64,000 nucleotides of DNA from Streptomyces sp. AC555_RSS877 (GTDB lineage: Bacteria > Actinomycetota > Actinomycetes > Streptomycetales > Streptomycetaceae): contig NZ_JAGMUK010000218.1 of the NCBI RefSeq assembly GCF_019049245.1, positions 186,001 through 250,000 of the forward strand, written 5' to 3'. The notes under the pieces were generated by a model. The model ran no database searches. It worked only from the letters and a program-made list of their open reading frames with translations, and had not been told where the DNA came from. Below, piece by piece: positions 8,701 to 15,596 of this stretch. Numbering within the stretch: the stretch's first letter is position 1; each line of letters opens with the position of its first letter. The translations under genes were made by a program, and so were the position numbers.

Positions 8701-8819
8701 CGGTCACGGTTTTCGAGATGACTCACGAATACCCTGTTCTGTCGGTGCGCTTCAGCCCGGACGGTGCCCGTCTTGCTACCGGCACCCTGAACGCCGTCAC
8801 CGTGTGGGAATTTCAATAA
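5799..8819 (+). CDS. CHAT protease-TPR-like repeats-WD40 propeller protein
   Basis: A 1006-aa protein in three parts. Residues ~150-385 form a CHAT domain (caspase-like peptidase, clan CD): DTDAERERLEQAL, then HFIGHGYYD with His226 and VVLNSCSSAMGG with Cys276, the expected catalytic dyad. Residues ~396-714 are helical repeats: a TPR-like unit, then a 105-residue unit repeated twice and a half (from 7152, 7467 and 7782, exact 315-base period). Residues ~727-1006 hold seven WD40-type repeats (FSPDGTRLAT pattern), enough for one closed propeller. ATG 5799 is chosen because family-like sequence begins there; GTG 5793 in the same frame is an alternative. The 3' half is less GC-rich than neighbouring genes, suggesting transfer. 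The TCAD1 gene follows after 35 bases. Probable role: sensor-activated protease in a conflict or signalling system (inference). Confidence 0.9.
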   Translation: MATVLELQICPLHPDDCEYEVRVVKAAAGGEPRASMTLDVDELLSHRSELEDKVLASAAATRRVVPMSEQAVQQVGRQLFDALFAGPVSGTYRASLGVARERQERLQIVLRMEAPKLDLLPWEALFDSHDGTYPCRRWPIVRHLPASYTPRPLAVELPLRILVVIASPRGLPMLDTDAERERLEQALAAQVTHEEVELVWVTQASWTSLQSRLLSGRWHVLHFIGHGYYDTLSDEGQIALVSEGGGGGAQMVDASSLADLLGEADPPPRLVVLNSCSSAMGGVDDRFSSVGAALVRGGISAVAAMQFAVSDQASVHFAQGFYTALAHGRRIDDAVRSGRISILGGSKSLEWITPVLYVRGEADSLFDVAASPPRPQVPEPAASHPPHVDPQPSVDLNKRHAQLRTLHAMAGAQLRMGHPGEAIKLLDDLLILDPKDADAAMLRQKAADQQQIVELRHRATEAEESEDWPSAIDIYDQILQKQPEDQDAAGRRNFCRDRRRITHLQEELRIHADAGRWQPVLDVSEEIGRLDPSAADPDRLATRAREAMKEAQRAAQLVRLYAQGLAAEEAGDWSTAIDTYEQILQLDPESRDAATRSEFCRDRRRIAVLREELCRHAGENRWQAVLDVSEEISQLDQDAADPDGLATRARQAVKEAQRATRLDHLYVRALAAEEVEDWSSAIEIYDSLSRDGDGYRDSVRRRDLCIQRRRDGEPAADSRDDSTAPPVWSVELAAPCGALAWNPSWQIIAVNIRSDARIRLYDFSGEEQLDFRTGDKWGPYAVAFSSDGTRLVGNFRQGCKIWDTQTGEKYRQIRFPAGMTSADFSPDGTRLATGLYGYAFVWDVETGKQVFQSRQRAATSVAYSPDGSRLAIADQGGLSVFDTSSGREIGKDHRGFLNAVAFSPDGTYLATASEDCVVRIWDVSARVREACEIAHDYPVGTVDFCPDGNHLAMGGEDQVARVWDIFDAVTVFEMTHEYPVLSVRFSPDGARLATGTLNAVTVWEFQ

Positions 8820-8854
8820 ACAGCAAGGGGCGCCTGGGAAAAGGGGAAGCATTC

Positions 8855-9187
8855 ATGGGACGACTTGTCGAATTCCCTGCGGAAGACGGTGGTACCGTGC
8901 TGGTCGAGGTGAGCGGCCAGTCAGTGGGGACAGTGACCCGTGGAATTTACGGCCCGTCGATCTCCGAGCGGGCGCAGCAGACCTTCGAGGACGCAGTCCA
9001 CCACGTGCAGCCCGCCATGCGGGCGATAGTTTCCCATATCCAGTCCGCAGCGCAGTCTCCCGACGAGATCCAAGTCGAGTTCGGCCTCAACATGCACGCC
9101 CAGGCAGGCGCCTTCATCGCCGCTGCCGGCGCCACCGCCAATTTCACCGTCACCCTCACCTGGCACCGGAACGGATCGCCATCCTGA
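8855..9187 (+). CDS. Trypsin-co-occurring domain (TCAD1, CU044_2847-like) protein
   Basis: A 110-aa protein with the outline of the CU044_2847/trypsin-co-occurring domain 1 family: an N-terminal beta part (LVEFPAEDGGTVLVEV), a helical middle (FEDAVHHVQPAMRAIVSHIQ) and the conserved end DEIQVEFGLNMHAQAGAFIA..ANFTVTLTW. Family members are small, have no known enzymatic motif, and are typically encoded beside trypsin-like or CHAT proteases or NTPases in predicted conflict systems. ATG 8855 is set by a strong AAAAGGGGAAG ribosome site five bases upstream. The gene begins 35 bases after the CHAT-WD40 gene and must be co-transcribed. It is a likely adaptor, substrate or regulator of the protease (inference). 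It converges on the streptophobe gene. Confidence 0.85.
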   Translation: MGRLVEFPAEDGGTVLVEVSGQSVGTVTRGIYGPSISERAQQTFEDAVHHVQPAMRAIVSHIQSAAQSPDEIQVEFGLNMHAQAGAFIAAAGATANFTVTLTWHRNGSPS

Positions 9188-9219
9188 GTTTGATCTTCAG
9201 GACGCCATCTCATGTGGCA

Positions 9220-10500
9220 TCAGGGCTTCCTGGCGTTCACCGCCGCGCCCCGCCGCCGCACCGGTCTGGCCAGCAGGCCGCCGAGGAACCCGGTGACCAG
9301 CCCCCACAGCAGGGCCAGGCCGATCGCCGACCACAGCTCGGGCTTCAGGAACAGGTCTCCGCCCAGATCCCCGCCCAGGTCCCCGATGCCGAGGACCGAC
9401 AGGCCGTAGTTCGCGGAGATCCGGCCGACCAGGCAGATCATCAGCACGGTCAGCGCGAGGGCGACCGCCATGTGCACGGCGTGCTGCCAGGCGCGCATCC
9501 GGGCCGGGGAGCGGGCCGCCATGACGAAGGCGGCGGCCGACAGCAGCACCGCGTTCACGACCACCAGCCACCACACCCTGCCGTCGTGCTCGGCGAGCGC
9601 GCCCAGGTTCAGGGTGGCGGTGTCCGAGGAGCGCAGCACCTCGTCGAGGACCTGCGGCATCGGCAGCCCGAAGGGTCCTTCCACCCGGCCGTTCCAGGTG
9701 GCGCCGAGGCCGATGGTGAGGGTGAGCCAGACCAGGTTCGGCATGCCGAGCAGGATCACCGCGACGGTCTCGGCCGCGTGGCCCCGCGTCGCCGCGACGA
9801 CCAGGGCGATGACGATGCCCAGGGCGACGTAAGCGAGCAGCAGCAGGACCATGGCGTACGCGGCTGGCCGCACCGATGCCTGGAACCGCAGCAGCCGGGG
9901 CGGCAGCGGTGCCCCGCGCGAGACGAGAACGGCCAGCACCAGGACCCCGACCAGCCACAGCAGGCCGAAGAACAGGGTCGGCGGCACGTCCGTGGTGAAG
10001 CCGACCTTCGGCGACACGCCGAACAGGTCCCCGAGATCACCCAGCGTTTCGTCGCCGAGGGAGAGCTGGAAGGTCTGGCGGGCCGCCAGGGCGAGGCCGA
10101 TCAGCGCGAGCAGCCACAGTACGGCGATCCGTGCCGCCCACCCGGCCAGCTCCCCCGCCCCCGCGACCGCCCGGTGCCGCAGCGGCCGAAGGAAGCCCGC
10201 ACCGAGGACCAGCGCCCCGACGAGCGTGACGGAGAGCGGGATCACGGTGAGCCCCGCCTTCGTGTCGGCGAGCGCACCGGCGTTCCCCGACAGCTCGATC
10301 GTGCCGCCGACGGCCGCCACCACGGTCGCCGCCACCACCCGGGGGAACGCGTTGTCCGGAAGGTCCGCCGCACCGGCCGCCCACAGGCCCAGCCCGGCGA
10401 CCACCACCATGGCGAGCAGCGCGGCCAGGACCGTAACCATCGCCTGCACCCAGCCGTGGCGGGCGACGACGGCCTCGTCGGAGCGGGTTCGGACACTCAC
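9220..10500 (-). CDS. Streptophobe-family integral membrane protein
   Basis: A 426-aa very hydrophobic protein matching the Streptomyces 'streptophobe' family: N-terminal cytoplasmic arm, then about ten predicted membrane helices (for example VTVLAALLAMVVVAGLGLW, IAVLWLLALIGLALAA, LFFGLLWLVGVLVLAVLV, VVVNAVLLSAAAFVMAA). Short soluble loops carry Asp/Gly-rich stretches, with a notable GDLGGDLGGDLF repeat near the C terminus. The function is unknown; the family is largely restricted to streptomycetes. It is divergent from the DUF6777-like gene with 171 bases between, so they may share control. It ends 32 bases from the convergent TCAD1 gene. Confidence 0.85.
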   Translation of the reverse strand: MSVRTRSDEAVVARHGWVQAMVTVLAALLAMVVVAGLGLWAAGAADLPDNAFPRVVAATVVAAVGGTIELSGNAGALADTKAGLTVIPLSVTLVGALVLGAGFLRPLRHRAVAGAGELAGWAARIAVLWLLALIGLALAARQTFQLSLGDETLGDLGDLFGVSPKVGFTTDVPPTLFFGLLWLVGVLVLAVLVSRGAPLPPRLLRFQASVRPAAYAMVLLLLAYVALGIVIALVVAATRGHAAETVAVILLGMPNLVWLTLTIGLGATWNGRVEGPFGLPMPQVLDEVLRSSDTATLNLGALAEHDGRVWWLVVVNAVLLSAAAFVMAARSPARMRAWQHAVHMAVALALTVLMICLVGRISANYGLSVLGIGDLGGDLGGDLFLKPELWSAIGLALLWGLVTGFLGGLLARPVRRRGAAVNARKP

Positions 10501-10671
10501 GCTGCCACGCTAAACAGCACCCGGGCGGCGCGCCCGCCGGGAGGGCCGTCCGCGTCGGCTTGCGGGCAGCACGGGAGCTGAGCACACAATGGGAATGTTC
10601 CGAAGAATAAGCGGCAAAGCACCCAAAGCGCAGACAAAGACGCTGGAATCCCCCGTCGGGAAGAAGAGCTC

Positions 10672-11826
10672 GTGAGCGTCGAACCGCCGTCCTCCGGCCG
10701 CCCCACAGGACCCCCCTCCGGCCCGCTGTCCGGCCCCTCCCAGCCGCCCTCGGGGCCGCCCTCGCAGCCCCCCGGCAGCGGCGGGGCGCACGCGCCGGAA
10801 CCGGGCCGCCCCTGGTGGCGGTCCGTCCCACGCGTTGCGGTCCTGGCCACCCTGGTGGTCGCCGCCGTGCTCCTCGCCGTCGTCTTCACCCGGCCCGACG
10901 GCGGGGGCGGCGGCTCCGCCAAGGGCGGCGAGGTCTTCCTCCAAGCCGCGGGCAAGACCGGTCCCGACCCCTTCACCGAGTCCACGGCGACCGACAGCTC
11001 CGCCCCGCCGCTCTCGGCCTCCCCGACCACCGGGTCCGCCCCCGCCAACGCGGTACGCGGCGTCGACGGCGGGGCCCCCGGCCTCTACGGCGGTACCCGC
11101 AACGTCTCCAGCTGCGACGTGGAGAAGCAGATCACCGCCCTCCAGGCGGCCCCGCCGAAGAACAGTGCGTTCGCCTCCGTCGCCGGCGTGGCCCCCTCCG
11201 AGGTCCCCGCCTACCTGCGCTCTCTCACGCCCCTGCAACTGCGCATGGACACCCGCGTCACCAACCACGGCTACCGCGACGGATCCGCCACCAGCTACCA
11301 GGCCGTCCTGCAGTCCGGCACCGCCGTCCTCGTCGACAACCGCGGAGTGCCCCGGGTCCGCTGCGCCTGCGGCAACCCGCTCACCCCGCCCGTCGCCCAG
11401 CAGACCGCGCCCCGGCACACCGGCGACTCCTGGCCGTCGTACAACCCGTCGAACGTGGTCGTGGTCGCGCCCGCCGCGCAGGTCGTCAACGTCTTCGTGA
11501 TCTACGACCCCGACCGCGGCGACTGGTTCGCCCGGCACCGCGGCGACACCGGCGGCAAGGACAAGAAGACCGACCCGCCCACCCACCGTCCGACCCCCTC
11601 GGTGAGCCTGTCCACGCCGACGTCACCCGACTCCTCGTCGCCGCACACCTCCACCGCCCCGTCTTCGCCGAGCTCCGAGTCCGCGCCCTCCTCCCCGGCC
11701 ACCCTCGACCCGGATCCGAGCAAGCCGGAGTCATCCGTTTCCTCGCCGCCACAGCCCCCGCTGGCGCCCGACACGACGCCACAGTCCGAGTCCATCGAGT
11801 TGCCCCCGGCGTCCCCCGAGTCGTGA
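10672..11826 (+). CDS. DUF6777-like membrane-anchored protein
   Basis: A 384-aa protein with a Pro/Gly/Ser-rich cytoplasmic N terminus (1-45), one membrane helix (about 50-72, VAVLATLVVAAVLLAVVF) and a large extracellular part. The extracytoplasmic domain (about 90-295) carries EVFLQAAGKTGPDPFTES, GLYGGTRNVSSCD and LVDNRGVPRVRCACGNPL, a pattern of the actinobacterial DUF6777 family; conserved Cys residues (SSCD, RCACG) suggest disulfides. The last ~85 residues are a Ser/Thr/Pro-rich low-complexity tail like a cell-wall spacer. It starts at GTG 10672 after an AGAGCTC stretch. Function unknown. The streptophobe gene is divergent. Confidence 0.75.
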   Translation: MSVEPPSSGRPTGPPSGPLSGPSQPPSGPPSQPPGSGGAHAPEPGRPWWRSVPRVAVLATLVVAAVLLAVVFTRPDGGGGGSAKGGEVFLQAAGKTGPDPFTESTATDSSAPPLSASPTTGSAPANAVRGVDGGAPGLYGGTRNVSSCDVEKQITALQAAPPKNSAFASVAGVAPSEVPAYLRSLTPLQLRMDTRVTNHGYRDGSATSYQAVLQSGTAVLVDNRGVPRVRCACGNPLTPPVAQQTAPRHTGDSWPSYNPSNVVVVAPAAQVVNVFVIYDPDRGDWFARHRGDTGGKDKKTDPPTHRPTPSVSLSTPTSPDSSSPHTSTAPSSPSSESAPSSPATLDPDPSKPESSVSSPPQPPLAPDTTPQSESIELPPASPES

Positions 11827-11956
11827 GGCCGTGAGGCCGGGCTGTTCGGTCAGGCGTAAGCGCCGTCACGGCGAATCGGGGACTGGGGTGCGCGGCTCGG
11901 GGTACGAGGACTGGTGCAGCAGCGTCCGGCCAGTCCGGCTTCCGAGAGAGAAACGC

Positions 11957-12412
11957 ATGATCGAGCATCTGGACGGGGCAGTGATACCGACTGGTTTCGA
12001 CGTGCCCGTGGAACCGCTACGGCGGGCGGCGCACTACACGGGCGAACCGGGATGCATAGCGGAGGCGAGGTCCTTCGCCGCGGCGTTCCTCGAGCAGCTC
12101 AGGACCGAATGGTGCGCCGACGTGGCGAACCGGGCCGAGGACGCGGTGCTCCTGGTGGTGAGCGAACTGGTCACCAACGCCGACCGGCACAGCAACGGGC
12201 CGTACATCCTGGAGCTGGAGGGCACGGACGCCGAGGTGGCGGTGATCGTCTACGACAGCAGCGCCGCCCTGCCCCGGCGTTTCCCCAAGGATCCCGAGCG
12301 CATCGGCTGCCACGGCCTGGAGATCGTCCACGTGCTGGCGGCCGACCTCGCCGTCGAACGGGTTCCGGTCGGCAAGCGCGTACGCGCCGTCGTGGGCATC
12401 GGCGGAGAGTGA
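11957..12412 (+). CDS. Anti-sigma-factor-type ATP-binding protein (RsbW/HATPase family)
   Basis: A 151-aa GHKL ATPase of the RsbW/SpoIIAB kind. The N box is SELVTNADRHS; the G1 region is weak and followed by GCHGLEIVHVLAADLAVERV, the usual C-terminal half of these small Streptomyces kinases. They bind and phosphorylate anti-anti-sigma factors or sequester sigma factors of the SigB/F group. ATG 11957 is preferred: conserved sequence starts soon after it and GAGAGAAA precedes it, whereas an in-frame GTG at 11831 would add 42 unconserved residues. The gene is convergent with a SigB/F-group sigma gene, sharing a terminator, which suggests but does not prove a partner relation. Confidence 0.85.
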   Translation: MIEHLDGAVIPTGFDVPVEPLRRAAHYTGEPGCIAEARSFAAAFLEQLRTEWCADVANRAEDAVLLVVSELVTNADRHSNGPYILELEGTDAEVAVIVYDSSAALPRRFPKDPERIGCHGLEIVHVLAADLAVERVPVGKRVRAVVGIGGE

Positions 12413-12461
12413 ATCCTCGATCCGCGATCAGCCCGGTCGATCGATGTTCCTGTGCCCGGTC

Positions 12462-12501
12462 GCGGGTGCCGCCCCGTACTTGCATCTGGGGCGGCACCCG
12501 C
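12462..12501. terminator. Bidirectional hairpin terminator
   Basis: Perfect 14-bp arms GCGGGTGCCGCCCC (12462-12475) and GGGGCGGCACCCGC (12488-12501) around a 12-nt loop, lying between the stops of the convergent anti-sigma and sigma genes. Confidence 0.8.
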
Positions 12502-12517
12502 TCTCGGTCTGTCCGGA

Positions 12518-13408
12518 TCAGGCGCAGCCCAGCTCGCCCAGCATGCCCTCGCGCAGGCGCAGGATGATCCGCTTGATCAGCCGCGACACGTGCATCTGGG
12601 AGCAGCCGAGGCGTTCGCCGATCTCCGCCTGCGTGGCCTCCTCCACGAACCGCATATGGATGATCTGACGGTCGCGCTCGCTCAGTTCGGCCATGAGCGG
12701 GATCAGCGACTGGAAGTCCTCCACCAGCCGCAGGCCGTTTTCCTCCACGCCGATGAAGTCGGCGAGAACGGCCTCGCCGCCCTCGGGACCGTCGCCCGTG
12801 AGCGCGGCGTCCAGAGAAGAGGAGTTGTAGCCGTTGGAGGCGATCTGCGCCTCGACGACCTCGTTCTCGGAGATGTTCATCAGCGTGGCGAGCTCAGCCA
12901 CGGTCGGCTCGCGGTCGAGACGGCTGGCGAGCTCCTCACGGGCCTTGGCCAGCTCCACACGCAGCTCCTGGAGCCTGCGCGGCACATGGACCGCCCAGGT
13001 GGTGTCACGGAAGAACCGCTTGATCTCACCCACGATGTAGGGGAGGGCGAACGAGGTGAACTCGACCTCGCGCGTGAGGTCGAAACGGTCGATGGCCTTG
13101 ATCAGGCCGATCATGCCGGTCTGGACGATGTCCTCCATGTCGTCGCCGCGACCGCGGAACCGGCCGGCCGCGAAACGCACCAGGGACATGTTCATCTCGA
13201 TGAGCGTGTTGCGCGCGTACTGGTACTCGTGGGTGCCTTCCTCGAGTTCCGTCAGGCGCTGGAAGAACTGACGGGACAGCTCTCGCGCATCACGCGGAGC
13301 CACGGTCCGCGGATTCTCGACTCCCGGCAGCGGTCCGTCACCCGTCGTCCGGGTCCTGGCGGTCTCTTCGACGACCTGTGCCTCCGACCGGATCACGGCG
13401 GTGTCCAT
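12518..13408 (-). CDS. SigB/SigF/SigG-group RNA polymerase sigma factor
   Basis: A 296-aa group 3 sigma factor. Region 2 carries YARNTLIEMNMSLVRFAAGRF and EDIVQTGMIGLIKAIDRFD; region 3 starts with the group hallmark FFRDTTWAVHVPRRLQEL; region 4 ends with the helix-turn-helix TQAEIGERLGCSQMHVSRLIKRI. These sigmas direct stress and differentiation promoters of the GTTT-N15-GGGTA type and are held by RsbW-like anti-sigma factors, one of which is encoded convergently. ATG 13408 is set by GGGAGAGG just upstream; a longer in-frame ORF to 13573 adds only Arg-rich unconserved residues. Two GGGTAC hexamers in the upstream gap hint at autoregulation. Confidence 0.93.
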   Translation of the reverse strand: MDTAVIRSEAQVVEETARTRTTGDGPLPGVENPRTVAPRDARELSRQFFQRLTELEEGTHEYQYARNTLIEMNMSLVRFAAGRFRGRGDDMEDIVQTGMIGLIKAIDRFDLTREVEFTSFALPYIVGEIKRFFRDTTWAVHVPRRLQELRVELAKAREELASRLDREPTVAELATLMNISENEVVEAQIASNGYNSSSLDAALTGDGPEGGEAVLADFIGVEENGLRLVEDFQSLIPLMAELSERDRQIIHMRFVEEATQAEIGERLGCSQMHVSRLIKRIILRLREGMLGELGCA

Positions 13409-13493
13409 TACCTCTCCCACGAAAGTCACGGCTCGACGTCTGCCTCTTCGGCCTCGGTTGCCATTGGGTCTGGATACGAGTATCGGGCTGCGA

Positions 13494-13558
13494 GTACCCA
13501 CACAGCGGCGACGTATGCACGCCGGCCGCCGAGCGGTTCCTCGTCGTAGCGCGTACCC
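13494..13558 (-). promoter_or_regulatory. Possible SigB-type -10 elements upstream of the sigma gene
   Basis: Two copies of GGGTAC on the minus strand (complement of 13494-13499 and 13553-13558) lie 86 and 145 bases before the sigma start. GGGTA(C/T) is the usual -10 of SigB-group promoters, but neither copy has a clear GTTT -35 at 14-16 bases, so this is weak. Confidence 0.25.
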
Positions 13559-13686
13559 GGACTGTGACGACACATGCTTCTTCTGTGGCGCCGCGGCGGA
13601 AATTCGGTGGCGAGGCGCGTCGCGGACGCCGATACATGCCGGTATGGGCTACTTGGCGGCATCGGGATCGAGGAGTGTGGCGCCGC

Positions 13687-14460
13687 TCAGGTACGGGTGG
13701 CGACGATCAGCTCGTGCAGGTAACGCTTGGTGACGCTGCCGCCGTGCCGGTTCTCGATCAGTTCCCGGATGCAGGCGAGCAGCCCTTCCCGGGACGCCTC
13801 GTCGAGCGCCCGGTGGCCCGAATACGTGAGCAGTACGTCGATGTACTGGTCGGCGCTGTACGTGATGTCCTGGAGGTGCCGGGTCGCCACGACGTTCTCG
13901 AAGCGCCCGCCCCGCTCCAGCTCGCCGGTGTCGCCGGCGATGTCCGACTGGTCCTGCAGACGCAGCCCCGGGGGAGTGGCCGGATCCCAGCGTTCGTAGC
14001 AGCGCTGGGCCTGTGCGAAGAAGTCCGTGCTGCCGCCCGCCACATGTTCGGTGGTGACGACCGCGAGCCGGCCTCCGGGGCGCAGCGCGTCCGCCGGCTT
14101 CCGTACGCGCAGGGCCGGGTCGAGCCAGTGGAACGCGGTGGCGCAGACCACCAGGTCGTACGGCTCACGCGGCAGCCGCCACTGGTCGAAGTCCGCCACC
14201 TCCACGTCCACCAGGGGAAACCCCTGGAGCCGCCGTCGGGCCACGGCCGCCATGGCGGGCCCCAGCTCCACGGCCGTGATCCGGCAGCCGAACCCGGCGA
14301 GCGGAACAGTGAGTTGGCCGGTCCCCGGAGCCACCTCCAGGACCCGGCTGCCCGGTCCGAGGCCCGCGACCCGCGCCAACTCGTCCACCAGGGCTCGGGG
14401 ATAGCGGGGACGCGCCCGGTCGTACAACTCCGCGACCTCGTTGAACGTGTCCCGCAGCAC
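13687..14460 (-). CDS. SAM-dependent methyltransferase (class I)
   Basis: A 257-aa class I methyltransferase similar to Methyltransf_11/UbiE-like proteins. It opens with FNEVAELYDRARPRYP, followed by motif I VLEVAPGTGQLTVPL, motif II AVELGPAM, post-I ADFDQW and DLVVCATAFHWLDP, where the FHW signature is common in small-molecule methyltransferases. The substrate is unknown. GTG 14460 is chosen because the FNEVAELYD start motif follows at once and AAAGGGCG precedes it; the open frame continues far upstream through clpP sequence only by chance. It is divergent from popR with 87 bases between. Confidence 0.85.
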   Translation of the reverse strand: MLRDTFNEVAELYDRARPRYPRALVDELARVAGLGPGSRVLEVAPGTGQLTVPLAGFGCRITAVELGPAMAAVARRRLQGFPLVDVEVADFDQWRLPREPYDLVVCATAFHWLDPALRVRKPADALRPGGRLAVVTTEHVAGGSTDFFAQAQRCYERWDPATPPGLRLQDQSDIAGDTGELERGGRFENVVATRHLQDITYSADQYIDVLLTYSGHRALDEASREGLLACIRELIENRHGGSVTKRYLHELIVATRT

Positions 14461-14547
14461 TCGCCCACGCCCTTTCGCCGTCGCGATTCCACCCAGGGCG
14501 GAATGCCGATGTCTTCCCCTGAGGCGCGGGAAACCTAACCTGAGAAG

Positions 14548-14967
14548 GTGAGCAGCCAAGCGCCGAACCAAGCCCGCGTGATCCCCCTGCGCCCGCCCTC
14601 CGCGCGCCCCGGGACCGCCCGCCCCGTGTCCGAACGTCCCGCCACCGCCCCGCCGGAGCCCCCAGCCAGGGAACCCCTCTGGCGGGACCTGGTCGGTGAC
14701 GTCCTGCGTCGCGAGCGCCTGGCGCAGGAGCGCACGCTCAAGGATGTCGCCGACGCGGCCCGGATCTCCATGCCGTACCTCTCGGAGGTGGAGCGCGGCC
14801 GCAAGGAGGCCTCCTCGGAGGTCCTCGCGGCCGCCGCCCACGCCCTCGGCTTCGGCCTCGGCGACCTGCTGTCGCTGGCGCAGGGCGAGCTCACCCGGCG
14901 GGCCCGGCCCGCCAGGAGCCACGGCCGCTCGACCGCGCCGTACGACGGGCTCTGCCTGGCCGCCTGA
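14548..14967 (+). CDS. popR: XRE-family activator of clpP3-clpP4 (PopR/ClgR type)
   Basis: A 139-aa regulator with a disordered Pro/Arg N terminus and one Cro/C1 helix-turn-helix (about 53-112): LRRERLAQERTLKDVADAARISMPYLSEVERGRKEASSEVL, the signature of the ClgR/PopR group of Clp gene activators. It converges on clpP4-clpP3, the arrangement known for popR in S. lividans, and an exact TCTGCC-N3-GGCAGA palindrome lies upstream of clpP3. The protein ends in LCLAA; a C-terminal Ala-Ala is known to make PopR a substrate of housekeeping ClpP, which gives feedback. The start is GTG 14548 after GAGAAG. ClgR is the alternative name, but the genomic context favours PopR. Confidence 0.88.
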   Translation: MSSQAPNQARVIPLRPPSARPGTARPVSERPATAPPEPPAREPLWRDLVGDVLRRERLAQERTLKDVADAARISMPYLSEVERGRKEASSEVLAAAAHALGFGLGDLLSLAQGELTRRARPARSHGRSTAPYDGLCLAA

Positions 14968-14978
14968 CGGCCCCGCCG

Positions 14979-15010
14979 GCCGGCGCCTCAGACCGCCACG
15001 AGGCGCCGGC
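14979..15010. terminator. Hairpin at the popR/clpP4 convergent junction
   Basis: Perfect 11-bp arms GCCGGCGCCTC (14979-14989) and GAGGCGCCGGC (15000-15010) around a 10-nt loop. It overlaps the last codons and stop of clpP4 and lies 12 bases after the popR stop, so it can serve both transcripts. Confidence 0.45.
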
Positions 15011-15596
15011 TCACCACTTCGTCGGCCAGCCCGTACGCCACGGCCTCCTCTGCGGTGAACACCTTGTCGCGGTCCATGTCCGCGCGCAGCGTCGCGACGT
15101 CGTGGTGTGTGTGGCGGGCCAGTACCTCCTCCACCTGGGAGCGGATCCGCACCATCTCCTTGGCCTGGAGGGCGAGATCGGTCACGGTGCCCTGCCGTCC
15201 CCCGCTGGCCGGCTGCCCGAGCAGCACTCGCGCGTGCTCGAGGACGAACCGCCGCCCGGGGTCCCCTCCGGCCAGCAGGACGGCCGCCGTGGAGGCCGCC
15301 TGTCCGACACAGAACGTCGAGATCGGCGCCTGTACGTACGTCATGGTGTCGTAGATCGCCATCAGTGAAGTGAACGATCCGCCGGGGGAGTTGATGTAGA
15401 TCGCGATCTCGTTCTCGGGGGCCGCCGACTCCAGGTGGAGGAGTTGGGCGATGACGACATTGGCGACGCCGTCGTCGATCTCGGTGCCGAGGAAGATGAT
15501 CCGCTCCGACAGCAGCCGGCTGAACACGTCGTACGACCGCTCGCCCTGCGGGGTCCGCTCGACGACGTTCGGAATCGTGTAGCTCCCCATGGTCAC
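14988..15596 (-). CDS. clpP4: ATP-dependent Clp protease proteolytic subunit ClpP4
   Basis: A 202-aa ClpP subunit with an intact triad: Ser102 (VGQAASTAAV), His121 (LEHARVLLGQP) and Asp in DMDRDKVF (about 176). INSPGGSFTSLMAIYDTM is the handle/active-site strand region. It is the second gene of the clpP3-clpP4 pair; in Streptomyces this alternative ClpP pair is silent unless clpP1P2 function fails and PopR accumulates. GTG 15596 overlaps the clpP3 stop as GTGA; ATG 15590 in the same frame is also possible, giving MGSYTIPN. Cytoplasmic, acting in a mixed complex with ClpP3 and Clp ATPases. Expression depends on the clpP3 promoter. Confidence 0.93.
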   Translation of the reverse strand: MTMGSYTIPNVVERTPQGERSYDVFSRLLSERIIFLGTEIDDGVANVVIAQLLHLESAAPENEIAIYINSPGGSFTSLMAIYDTMTYVQAPISTFCVGQAASTAAVLLAGGDPGRRFVLEHARVLLGQPASGGRQGTVTDLALQAKEMVRIRSQVEEVLARHTHHDVATLRADMDRDKVFTAEEAVAYGLADEVVSRRLVAV

